Assembly: GCA_020052975.1 (NCBI GenBank)
Contig: JAGVOC010000350.1
Location: forward strand, 1 to 5,758
Direction of reading: 5' to 3'
Source of the DNA: Desulfobacterales bacterium
GTDB taxonomy: Bacteria > Desulfobacterota > Desulfobacteria > Desulfobacterales > RPRI01
Length of the DNA: 5,758 nt
Shown here: one piece after another, positions 1-5,758 of the stretch
How positions within the stretch are numbered: the stretch's first letter is position 1
Layout of the letters: the number at the start of each line of letters is the position of its first letter
Program-made: the position numbers and the translations under genes
Notes under the pieces: model-generated
What the model saw: the letters and a program-made list of their open reading frames with translations, nothing else
Database searches by the model: none
What the model was told of the DNA's origin: nothing

Positions 1-838
1 TTACAAACCAGCAGAACATGGTTCTGGCGAGCAACCTCACTAAAAAGTTTTTAATATTTTCTTTCTCATTGATGTATTCCGGTTTGAAGGGCAATTTAAT
101 ATTTTGGGCAGCGTAATAGAACCAGCCTTGCAGGTCTTTATAAAATTTTTCATTTAATACAGAAAGGCTTAGCGTCTTCTGCCACGCGTTATGCAGGTCG
201 ACAAAGTTAGTGAACTTGTGTTTCTTCAGGAGTTCGGAAAACGAAAGGTCAAACAGGATTTCAATATGCGCTCTGTGCGGGTTTTCTATATTGATGTCTT
301 TGATGAGCGTTACCTTTTCAAGCACATCTTTGCGCTCATCGCGTTTATGCAGTCTGCGGTTGATAACAGCCAGTGTGAGCGATTGCCCGTATTTGAAAAG
401 CACCATTACCGGCATGGGAAATATCTTGTTTATTTCGCGGGTGATCAGGCTCAGGGTTGTGCGGGTATAGCGGGAACCGGAAAGTCCGATTGCAAAGAAG
501 AGATAGGATTCCATTACAACCTTGGAATCGCCCGATGTGACAACCTTTTTCACATCAAACAGGCTTGTCTGTTTTGTTATCTCTTCTCCGGAAAGCTGGA
601 AAAGGAGGTCAACATAGCTCCATTCCGAGACCATGGCTTTTTCTTTATTGAAACGGGTATCGCCACGAAGAAAAGATTCCTTGAAAAAGCGGTATGTCTT
701 TTCGCTGAAAGGGTTTTGACGGTCTGTATTGTAGCCGAGCGTTGAAAAGAGCGCCTGCGATTTTTGAGTCATATCTCCGGCGGCAAAAGCCTTGATGTCG
801 AATTGGATTTGCAGCTTCAGTTCTTCTTTAATCATCAT
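1..838 (-). CDS. Eco57I-class DNA methyltransferase/restriction protein, N-terminal part (cut by window edge)
   Basis: This frame is open without a stop from the ATG at 836-838 to base 1, giving 279 codons; the 3' end lies outside the window. I recognise the N-terminal region of the large (usually 1000-1300 residue) Eco57I-type restriction-modification methylase proteins. The family pattern is seen in a basic stretch with INRR (residues 159-162), then DVLEKVTLIKDI (171-182), PHRAHI (187-192), FYKDLQGWFYYA (232-243), and the helical LLARTMFCWFV (269-279) that normally precedes the methylase domain. Such proteins transfer a methyl group from S-adenosylmethionine to adenine N6 in a recognition sequence, and some also cleave DNA. 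The SAM-binding and NPPY motifs would lie beyond base 1, so activity cannot be judged. Start: two ATGs in tandem (836-838 and 833-835) begin one base after the KilA-N stop. The upstream GAAGTAAG is a weak Shine-Dalgarno, so translation probably depends on coupling. By hand count G+C is about 43%. Family assignment rests on remembered family patterns. Confidence 0.82.
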   Translation of the reverse strand, partial: MMIKEELKLQIQFDIKAFAAGDMTQKSQALFSTLGYNTDRQNPFSEKTYRFFKESFLRGDTRFNKEKAMVSEWSYVDLLFQLSGEEITKQTSLFDVKKVVTSGDSKVVMESYLFFAIGLSGSRYTRTTLSLITREINKIFPMPVMVLFKYGQSLTLAVINRRLHKRDERKDVLEKVTLIKDINIENPHRAHIEILFDLSFSELLKKHKFTNFVDLHNAWQKTLSLSVLNEKFYKDLQGWFYYAAQNIKLPFKPEYINEKENIKNFLVRLLARTMFCWFV

Positions 839-839
839 C

Positions 840-1655
840 TTACTTCAATTTCTTTATATTTGAATTTTCAAGCAACGATTTCATCTGGGTAATTGCAATT
901 TTATTAAGCTGCATAAGCCGTTCACTTTGTGCCAAGCATTGATGAATCAATACAGAATTAATACTTTCGAGATTTGAAAGGACTACCAATTGTTCAATTG
1001 CTGCATAGTCGCGTATATTTCCATCCGCATCAGGGTTTTCGTCCCTCCATTCTTTCGCGGTTTTTCCGAATAATGCCATATTGAGCATATCTGCTTCCGA
1101 AGCAAAAACAAAGTTTATCTGTTGTTTAGTTAGTTCCGGTGGAATGATTTTTTCTTTGATAGCGTCGGTATGAATGCGGTAATTGACTTTAGCAAGTGTG
1201 CGTTGAAAATTCCATTCTAATTTCAGGCGGTTATTTTCATCATCTTTTAATCGTTGGAATTCTTTTATAAGGTAGATTTTGAACTCTGCACTAATCCACA
1301 TGCCGAATTCAAAAGCTATGTCTTTGTGAGCATAAGTTCCTCCATATCTCCCTGCTGTAGCTTTTAAGCCAATGGCATTGGTTTTCTCTACCCATTCCTT
1401 AACACTTATTTTATAGTTATTCAGCCCTGCCTGACTTTTAATTATGGCGAATTCGCCGTAATTAAAATTGGGATTATAAACGCTTTCCCAAACACCAAGA
1501 AACTCAACAGTATTTCTGTTTCTAAGCCAATCGGATATAAAAAAATCACCATCTTTGGCTTTCAACATATCAGTTAACGAAATAAAATCATTATTGTTAT
1601 CCTGAATAATCGTAATCTTGCTACCTTTAACAATTATAGTTCTATTTTTTTTCAT
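840..1655 (-). CDS. KilA-N domain protein, 271 aa
   Basis: The N-terminal half is a KilA-N domain, a DNA-binding fold found in phage antirepressors, poxvirus proteins and many bacterial accessory genes. Visible markers are ISLTDM (residues 25-30), DWLRNRNTVEFLGVWE (42-57), and the helical segment GLKATAGRYGGTYAHKDIAF (96-115) followed by FGMWISAEFKIYLIKEFQRL (117-136). The C-terminal half (about 140-271) is helical and carries RDYA (215-218), EQLVVLSNLESINSVLI (221-237) and a leucine-rich tail. This tail is common in stand-alone bacterial KilA-N proteins of about 270 residues and has no known function. There is no signal peptide or membrane segment, so a cytoplasmic protein is expected. The ATG at 1653-1655 sits 7 bases after the helicase stop and has a good ribosome-binding site inside that stop region. 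G+C is about 35-36% by hand count, below its neighbours. It may regulate the operon, sense phage or be a carried cargo gene; the sequence does not decide. Confidence 0.88.
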   Translation of the reverse strand: MKKNRTIIVKGSKITIIQDNNNDFISLTDMLKAKDGDFFISDWLRNRNTVEFLGVWESVYNPNFNYGEFAIIKSQAGLNNYKISVKEWVEKTNAIGLKATAGRYGGTYAHKDIAFEFGMWISAEFKIYLIKEFQRLKDDENNRLKLEWNFQRTLAKVNYRIHTDAIKEKIIPPELTKQQINFVFASEADMLNMALFGKTAKEWRDENPDADGNIRDYAAIEQLVVLSNLESINSVLIHQCLAQSERLMQLNKIAITQMKSLLENSNIKKLK

Positions 1656-1662
1656 ATTTTTT

Positions 1663-1669
1663 TCACCTC
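1663..1669 (-). promoter_or_regulatory. Ribosome-binding site of the KilA-N gene overlapping the helicase stop codon
   Basis: The minus strand reads GAGGTGA, where TGA (1665 to 1663) is the helicase stop codon, followed by seven bases and the ATG at 1655-1653. The Shine-Dalgarno is thus built from the last codons of the upstream gene. This arrangement typically gives translational coupling and supports co-transcription of the two genes. Confidence 0.75.
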
Positions 1670-4600
1670 ACGATCAGCCATGTTACAAGTTCAAAGTTTT
1701 CCATTTCATTGAGCTGCTTTGCTGTCGGAATAATTAGCGCTCCTCTGTCAGAGGTCAGCCGCAGATTACTCCGTTTCTTAAAAATACGAATGATTTCATA
1801 TACTGCTTTTTTCAAGAGTTCTGTATAAGCGACTATCTTTTCGCCATTGTTGGTTTCATCATTGAAAAGTTCACACAGTTTTTCATAATGCGCTTTTCTG
1901 CCCTGACACATCAAGCGGTATATTTCAAGTATCTGCTTGGCATGGGTGTAGTTGAAGCGTATAGTTCCATCATTGCGGATATATACAAGAAAATAGGGAT
2001 TCAGCGGATTAATTTCCTCGTTTCCTTCGCTGTCGCCCTTCTGTTTGAGACAGAAAACCACACCGGGTTTAATAATCTCCTTTTCACTTTCGGAAAATTG
2101 TCTGGAATCGCTAAGACCGGCATGTTCGCCTGACGGCGAAGGCACGACCGAGTACAAGCCAAACGGGGCTTCATGAAGCCTTTTTCGGTTGCTCTCCAGA
2201 AAATTCAGGAGCTCGATGCGGAAATCGTCCAGTGTAAAATCGGTCAGGGACACGGTTTCATCCATGTCCTCAAGGTCAAGAACTTCTTCCTTAAGTTTTT
2301 TGAGCTGCTGATTACGGTATTTGAGATCGTCTGTAATGAGCTCTTCAATCTGTTCCGTGTTTAATATGTTATCCTCGCCCGTAGCTGTAACATCTACAAG
2401 AGCCATGCGGGCTTCAACCCGCTCCTTGAGATTGATGTAATTATCAAGATCCTTTGTAGGCCAGAAATTAACCAGTTGTATGCTCTCGTTCTTACTCCCA
2501 AGTCGGTCAATACGCCCGAATCGCTGAATAATCCTTACAGGGTTCCAGTGAATATCGTAGTTAATGAGGTAATCGCCATCCTGCAGGTTCTGACCTTCAC
2601 TGATACAGTCTGTGGCAATGAGCAGGTCAATCTCTTCGCTTTGTGAAACCGAGGTCATTTTGGCACGATTCTTGGAGACCGGCGAGAAATTGAGAAGGAT
2701 GCTGTCGTAGTCATTTTTACCAAGGCTTGTCTGGGTATAGTTGCCGCATACGAGGGAGCAGTGGAGTTTGAGTTCCTGACGGCACCATTCTTTAAGATTT
2801 GAGTAGAGGTATTGTGCGGTGTCAGCGAAAGCTGTAAAAACTATGGCTTTTTTATTCTCTCTATTAAAAGGTTTCTTTATTTTTTCAGCTATGAGTTTTT
2901 TTAATTCTGCGAGTTTGGCATCTCTTTCGGGTGTTACGGCAAGGGCATTATGATACAAGTCGCCAAGCGCTTCCTTGTCTTTCCTGAGGTCATTAAGCCA
3001 TTTTTCAAGTTCCAGATCAGCCAGATCAAATTTAAGTTTTTTACCGACCTGCCATTGTTCCAGGTCATCCGCATTCTCTTCCAGCTCATCTTCGTCCGGC
3101 TCAAGGCTTTCCAGAGTTTCTTCCTGTGACTTGTTTTTTAATTTTAGAAACTCGTTGATTTTGTTCTCCAGATTTTCTATTTTCTGGATGGTTCGGTCCA
3201 TTGATATTTCAAAGGATTCAATGGAGCTTTCCAGTCGTTTAAGATAATTGATTTTCATCATGCCAATCAGAAAGTTTTCACGGTCGGTCTGTTTGAATGC
3301 CAGAACTTCTGTGGCAGCACGATCTTCATATTTTTTTTGTTTGTCGGGCTTCACATACGCCGAAGGATTAAAAACGGACAGCTTGTATTCAAGAATTTGT
3401 TTGTTCAATCTGTCGTAAGAAGGAAAACGGTTATGGAGATCAATTTCTGGATACACAGAATACGGCTTGTTTCTTTCCGGGAACTTGCCCATGAATTCGA
3501 TTTTATAGAAATTCTTTATATGCTTCCTTGATCGGGCAATGGTCAGCTCATCTAGCAACTTGAAAAACGCTGAATCGAGCCTCTCCAAAAGTTGTTTCAT
3601 GTTCCTTTTAGGGTTTTTTTGGGGGTCAGCCCATGTGGTAAATTGAGTCTGAGCATTTTTAAGGGTGAGACCGATGTCTTTTATTTTACAGGATTCAAAA
3701 AGAGCATCATCTTCTCCTTCGGTTATGAAAGCAATCTGATTGCGCAAATCACGCAGGCTGTTGTTGACAGGAGTAGCGGACAGCATCAGGACTTTGGTTT
3801 TTGCCCCGGACTTAATGACTTTTTCCATAAGCCATTTTGCTCGGTTCATTTTCATGTTGCCGTCATTCTTCTTTTTTTCTATAGGGTTCCCCTTGAAATT
3901 ATGGGACTCGTCAATAACTACAAGGTCGTAAGCGCCCCAGTTAAAGTTTTCAAGGTTGATTGCATTTGCCCCGGAGCAGCCGGTTTCCCGCGCCATGTCT
4001 GTGTGATAGAGTACCGTATAATTAAACCGGTCTTTTTTAAAAGGATTAAGCACATGATTCTGGCTTGCTTGATAGATGGTCCAGTTACCGGTGAGTTTTT
4101 TTGGACACACGACAAGGACCCGGTTGTTCAGTAGCTCAAAATACTTTATAACAGCAAGAGCTTCATAAGTCTTTCCAAGACCGACGCTGTCGGCAATAAT
4201 GCATCCGTTATGCTTTAGAATTTTATTGATTGCTCCCTTTACGCCATCCTTTTGAAAGTCATAAAGTATATCCCATATTTCGCTGTCAAAAAAGCCGGTG
4301 CGTTCATTAAGAAGACCACCTCTTTTTTGTTCATCCAGATAGTTTTCAAAGATATGATAAAGCGTTTTGAAGTAAATAAACTCTGGCTCGTTTTCGATAT
4401 ACAATTGTTCGAGGTACTTTAATACCTGTTCCTTGACATCTTCCACAAGACCTGTTTGGTCGTTCCAAATTGTATCAAACCATTCCTTGAGTTCCTGTCT
4501 GTCCCTGTCGCTGTCTATAATAATATTCAATTCAATATTTTTACTTCCGCCAAGTCCAAGTCCATTGACAGTAAAATTTGAACTACCGGCTATTGCTTTT

Positions 4601-5001
4601 TCAATCCCGCTTTCCTGCCGAATATGGTACATTTTTCCGTGTAGAAAATTAGGCTTAACCATCGAACGGATTTCGGCTTTGCTTTTTATCCATTCTGAGC
4701 ATTCTTTGGCGGTTATTTTTTGAGTAAGACGGCTTCCAATCGGAATAACAATTTTGTCGTCCTCGATTTTAAAATCACGGGTGTTTATTCTTTCAGGATC
4801 AAGAGCTTTTATGAATGTAGGTTCACCAAATAAAAACCGTAAATGATTGATAGCGTCAAGATTGCTTTTCAGATGATGATAGGCGTATATGGTGAAGTAT
4901 GCAGATACTATCGAAACGTCAGAGTTGTTGCTAATGGCTTGTTTTAAGAAATCTCCAACAGCCCCATGAGAGTGATTGTCACGAATTGATGAATAACCCA
5001 C
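1663..5001 (-). CDS. PLD-family nuclease-like/SNF2 helicase fusion protein, 1112 aa
   Basis: This is an ATP-driven DNA translocase with an N-terminal phospholipase-D-like domain. Residues are numbered from the GTG at 4999-5001. Residues 1-165 are PLD-like: SIVSAYFTI (30-38), HGK (121-123), GSSNF (139-143), then IEL (156-158). Residues 245-500 are RecA lobe 1: Walker A DSVGLGKT (271-278), DESH box (364-367) and SAT (408-410). Residues 590-700 are a charged, coiled-coil-like linker with an acidic patch (634-647). Residues 715-860 are lobe 2: AIVFTAF (719-725), LLIATDCISEGQNLQ (793-807) and the arginine-finger motif QRFGRIDRLGS (826-836). Residues 930-1112 are the family C-terminal domain with PYFLVYIRNDG (1002-1012). 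All core SNF2 motifs look intact. The frame extends to a GTG at 5032-5034, but the GTG at 4999-5001 has a strong ribosome-binding site at good spacing and the extra 11 residues add nothing recognisable. As first gene of the operon it probably acts with the downstream methyltransferase as the motor or effector of a restriction-like system. Confidence 0.93.
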   Translation of the reverse strand: MGYSSIRDNHSHGAVGDFLKQAISNNSDVSIVSAYFTIYAYHHLKSNLDAINHLRFLFGEPTFIKALDPERINTRDFKIEDDKIVIPIGSRLTQKITAKECSEWIKSKAEIRSMVKPNFLHGKMYHIRQESGIEKAIAGSSNFTVNGLGLGGSKNIELNIIIDSDRDRQELKEWFDTIWNDQTGLVEDVKEQVLKYLEQLYIENEPEFIYFKTLYHIFENYLDEQKRGGLLNERTGFFDSEIWDILYDFQKDGVKGAINKILKHNGCIIADSVGLGKTYEALAVIKYFELLNNRVLVVCPKKLTGNWTIYQASQNHVLNPFKKDRFNYTVLYHTDMARETGCSGANAINLENFNWGAYDLVVIDESHNFKGNPIEKKKNDGNMKMNRAKWLMEKVIKSGAKTKVLMLSATPVNNSLRDLRNQIAFITEGEDDALFESCKIKDIGLTLKNAQTQFTTWADPQKNPKRNMKQLLERLDSAFFKLLDELTIARSRKHIKNFYKIEFMGKFPERNKPYSVYPEIDLHNRFPSYDRLNKQILEYKLSVFNPSAYVKPDKQKKYEDRAATEVLAFKQTDRENFLIGMMKINYLKRLESSIESFEISMDRTIQKIENLENKINEFLKLKNKSQEETLESLEPDEDELEENADDLEQWQVGKKLKFDLADLELEKWLNDLRKDKEALGDLYHNALAVTPERDAKLAELKKLIAEKIKKPFNRENKKAIVFTAFADTAQYLYSNLKEWCRQELKLHCSLVCGNYTQTSLGKNDYDSILLNFSPVSKNRAKMTSVSQSEEIDLLIATDCISEGQNLQDGDYLINYDIHWNPVRIIQRFGRIDRLGSKNESIQLVNFWPTKDLDNYINLKERVEARMALVDVTATGEDNILNTEQIEELITDDLKYRNQQLKKLKEEVLDLEDMDETVSLTDFTLDDFRIELLNFLESNRKRLHEAPFGLYSVVPSPSGEHAGLSDSRQFSESEKEIIKPGVVFCLKQKGDSEGNEEINPLNPYFLVYIRNDGTIRFNYTHAKQILEIYRLMCQGRKAHYEKLCELFNDETNNGEKIVAYTELLKKAVYEIIRIFKKRSNLRLTSDRGALIIPTAKQLNEMENFELVTWLIVR

Positions 5002-5010
5002 GGTTATTAT

Positions 5011-5016
5011 CTCCTT
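5011..5016 (-). promoter_or_regulatory. Ribosome-binding site of the helicase gene (decides the GTG start)
   Basis: The minus strand reads AAGGAG, then nine bases (ATAATAACC), then the GTG at 4999-5001. This is a near-perfect Shine-Dalgarno at a normal distance. The in-frame GTGs at 5032-5034 and 5029-5031 have no comparable site upstream, and both lie inside or beside the putative hairpin. The later GTG is therefore preferred. Confidence 0.75.
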
Positions 5017-5025
5017 ATTTCTCCT

Positions 5026-5048
5026 GCACACCACAGGTCGTGGCGCAC
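5026..5048 (-). promoter_or_regulatory. Possible 5'-leader RNA hairpin upstream of the helicase ribosome-binding site
   Basis: In the minus-strand transcript GTGCGCCAC (5048 to 5040) can pair with GTGGTGTGC (5034 to 5026) around a five-base loop GACCT. This gives nine consecutive pairs, three of them G-U wobbles. The hairpin ends a few bases before the AGGAG/AAGGAG region that serves the helicase start. The wobble pairs mean that the DNA complement does not form an equally good hairpin, so if real it acts as RNA on this strand. It could protect or modulate the leader, or be chance. Known riboswitch features are not seen. Confidence 0.3.
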
Positions 5049-5131
5049 TCTTGGTGGCAGGGTATTGTTTTGTTCACAGGGCTAACCCTAAAGGATATTT
5101 TGGATATATGTAAGAGAAATCAATATAGAGG

Positions 5132-5758
5132 CTAATGGCTTCGCAACTCTGTAAGACAGTTAGCCAAATACTTAAACTCCTTCAAACTAAGGGTCTCCCC
5201 CCTCCGCTCCGGGTCAATCCCGCATGCCTTTACTGCATTTAGCACGTCGCTAAAAAGCATACCAAGATTCAGAGTATTCTTTAGGGTGTTTTTTAGGGTC
5301 TTCCTCCTTTGGGCAAAAGACGCCCTTACCACGCTTTTGAAAATCCGTTCATCCTTAATTCCTTTAATGAAAAAATCAGAGAAAACAAACCTTACCACAG
5401 CAGAATCCACTTTGGGCTGAGGATAAAAAGAGTATCTGGGAATTAACAGCTCCTTAGAAACCGCAGCACTTATTTGAGAGAAGACCGACAGCACTCCATA
5501 ATCCTTTGTCCCTGGATTGGCAACTATCCTGTCTGCAACCTCATTTTGAAACATTAAAATTGCCATAGACAAAGAGTTCTTATATTCCAATAACTTAAAA
5601 AGCAAAGGGGCAGAGATACTATAGGGTATATTGCCTAAAACCTTTAATTTGCCTCCATACAATTTTGCAACTTCAGGGAAGTCGAAGAGTAAAACGTCTT
5701 GGGTAATCACCTCTACATTTTTGTCCTTAACAATCTCATCCTTTAGAAGTCCCACCAA
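5132..5758 (-). CDS. rsmA: 16S rRNA adenine N6,N6-dimethyltransferase (KsgA/RsmA), N-terminus cut by window edge
   Basis: KsgA dimethylates two adjacent adenines in the helix 45 loop of 16S rRNA (A1518/A1519 in E. coli numbering) using S-adenosylmethionine, late in small-subunit assembly in the cytoplasm. Counting 208 visible residues, the fragment shows the catalytic motif LGNIPYSIS (41-49), FQNEVADRI (70-78), DYGVLSVFSQ (86-95), YPQPKVDSAVVRF (112-124), FAQRRKTLKNTL (148-159) and the C-terminal GIDPERRGETLSLKEF (180-195). All are standard for this family. Full-length proteins have about 260-275 residues, so roughly 55-60 N-terminal residues, including the glycine-rich SAM-binding motif I, lie beyond base 5758. 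The TTG at the extreme edge is an internal leucine codon, not the start. The C-terminus is complete and ends in a TAG at 5132-5134. The gene lies 130 bases upstream of the helicase gene on the same strand and is functionally unrelated to it. Confidence 0.97.
   Translation of the reverse strand: MVGLLKDEIVKDKNVEVITQDVLLFDFPEVAKLYGGKLKVLGNIPYSISAPLLFKLLEYKNSLSMAILMFQNEVADRIVANPGTKDYGVLSVFSQISAAVSKELLIPRYSFYPQPKVDSAVVRFVFSDFFIKGIKDERIFKSVVRASFAQRRKTLKNTLKNTLNLGMLFSDVLNAVKACGIDPERRGETLSLKEFKYLANCLTELRSH

Larger units (their letters stand above)
1..5001 (-). other. Candidate restriction-like defence operon: helicase/PLD, KilA-N, Eco57I-class methyltransferase
   Basis: Three co-directional genes with junctions of 7 bases and 1 base, no room for internal promoters outside coding sequence, and a first gene preceded by its own spacer indicate a single transcription unit. 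Pairing of a SNF2-type PLD-helicase with an Eco57I-class methylase is known from restriction-modification loci and is related in logic to DISARM and BREX, which also join helicases and adenine methyltransferases. Diagnostic partners of those systems (a DUF1998 DrmB protein for DISARM; PglZ and BrxC for BREX) are not in the window, though genes could continue past base 1. The defence role is inferred from families and layout and is not directly shown by the sequence. Confidence 0.65.
5002..5131 (-). other. Spacer between ksgA and the helicase operon
   Basis: This 130-base non-coding stretch is the only sizeable intergenic region in the window. It should hold either the promoter of the helicase operon or read-through sequence from ksgA. 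On the minus strand, just after the ksgA stop, the sequence is AT-rich, with TTGATT as a possible -35 element and AAATAT or AATATC 17-18 bases further on as a poor -10. These matches are too weak for me to call a promoter. A short inverted repeat AGGG-TTAG-CCCT follows at about 5081-5092, but without a run of Ts, so it is not a convincing intrinsic terminator for ksgA. Closer to the start codon lie a larger hairpin and the ribosome-binding site, listed separately. No small gene is visible. Confidence 0.5.

Noticed and set aside
191..745. Plus-strand open frame of 184 codons
   Set aside because: It is antisense to the methyltransferase reading frame, which continues unbroken across it and matches a known family. 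The plus-strand protein shows no recognisable domain.
3918..4115. Minus-strand open frame of 65 codons
   Set aside because: It lies out of frame inside the helicase gene, over the region just before the DESH box, where the main frame is clearly coding.
3592..4134. Plus-strand open frame of 180 codons, and other plus-strand frames inside the helicase gene
   Set aside because: All overlap the helicase core motifs on the opposite strand, and their translations look like antisense noise with no domains.
1..5001. Classical DISARM or BREX assignment
   Set aside because: No DrmB (DUF1998), PglZ, BrxC or BrxL protein is visible. A helicase plus a methyltransferase alone is not enough, although the unseen part beyond base 1 could change this.
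5002..5034. Longer helicase start at the GTG 5032-5034
   Set aside because: There is no Shine-Dalgarno before it, the extra residues show no family similarity, and a strong site exists for the GTG at 4999-5001.
5081..5092. Intrinsic terminator of ksgA
   Set aside because: The four-base arms AGGG and CCCT are short and no T run follows on the minus strand.
1..5758. CRISPR array, tRNA, insertion sequence or attachment-site repeats
   Set aside because: I saw no regularly spaced repeats, cloverleaf sequence, transposase or flanking direct repeats. Almost all bases lie in protein-coding genes.

Overview
The window is about 5.8 kb of bacterial DNA in which every recognisable gene lies on the minus strand. 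Read in the direction of transcription (right to left) it holds: the 3' part of ksgA/rsmA (rRNA adenine dimethyltransferase, cut by the right edge); a 130-base spacer; a 1112-residue PLD-nuclease/SNF2-helicase fusion protein; a 271-residue KilA-N domain protein; and the first 279 codons of an Eco57I-class DNA methyltransferase/restriction protein (cut by the left edge).

The last three genes look like one operon. The helicase stop codon is part of the ribosome-binding site of the KilA-N gene, with a 7-base gap. The KilA-N stop and the methyltransferase start are one base apart. The combination of a nuclease-like helicase motor and an adenine-methyltransferase-class protein is the hallmark of restriction-modification or related anti-phage systems. 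The likely division of labour is that the methyltransferase protein recognises and marks host DNA, while the helicase/PLD protein translocates on and possibly cleaves unmarked DNA. This is inferred from families and layout. The methylase catalytic motifs (NPPY type) would lie beyond base 1 and are not visible. The role of the KilA-N protein is unknown: it could be a DNA-binding regulator, a sensor or a passenger gene.

The operon sits directly behind the core gene ksgA, in the same orientation, which is compatible with a defence cassette inserted at a housekeeping boundary. I see no integrase, transposase, tRNA, direct repeat or CRISPR array in the window. By hand count, G+C is about 43% in the methyltransferase fragment and about 35-36% in the KilA-N gene, so the middle gene may have a different history from its neighbours.

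The organism cannot be fixed from this sequence. The window shows a bacterium of moderate-to-low G+C with good Shine-Dalgarno sites and a normal bacterial KsgA. The helicase and methyltransferase resemble families I know from Bacteroidota, anaerobic Proteobacteria and many uncultured lineages, but they are too mobile to place the host.
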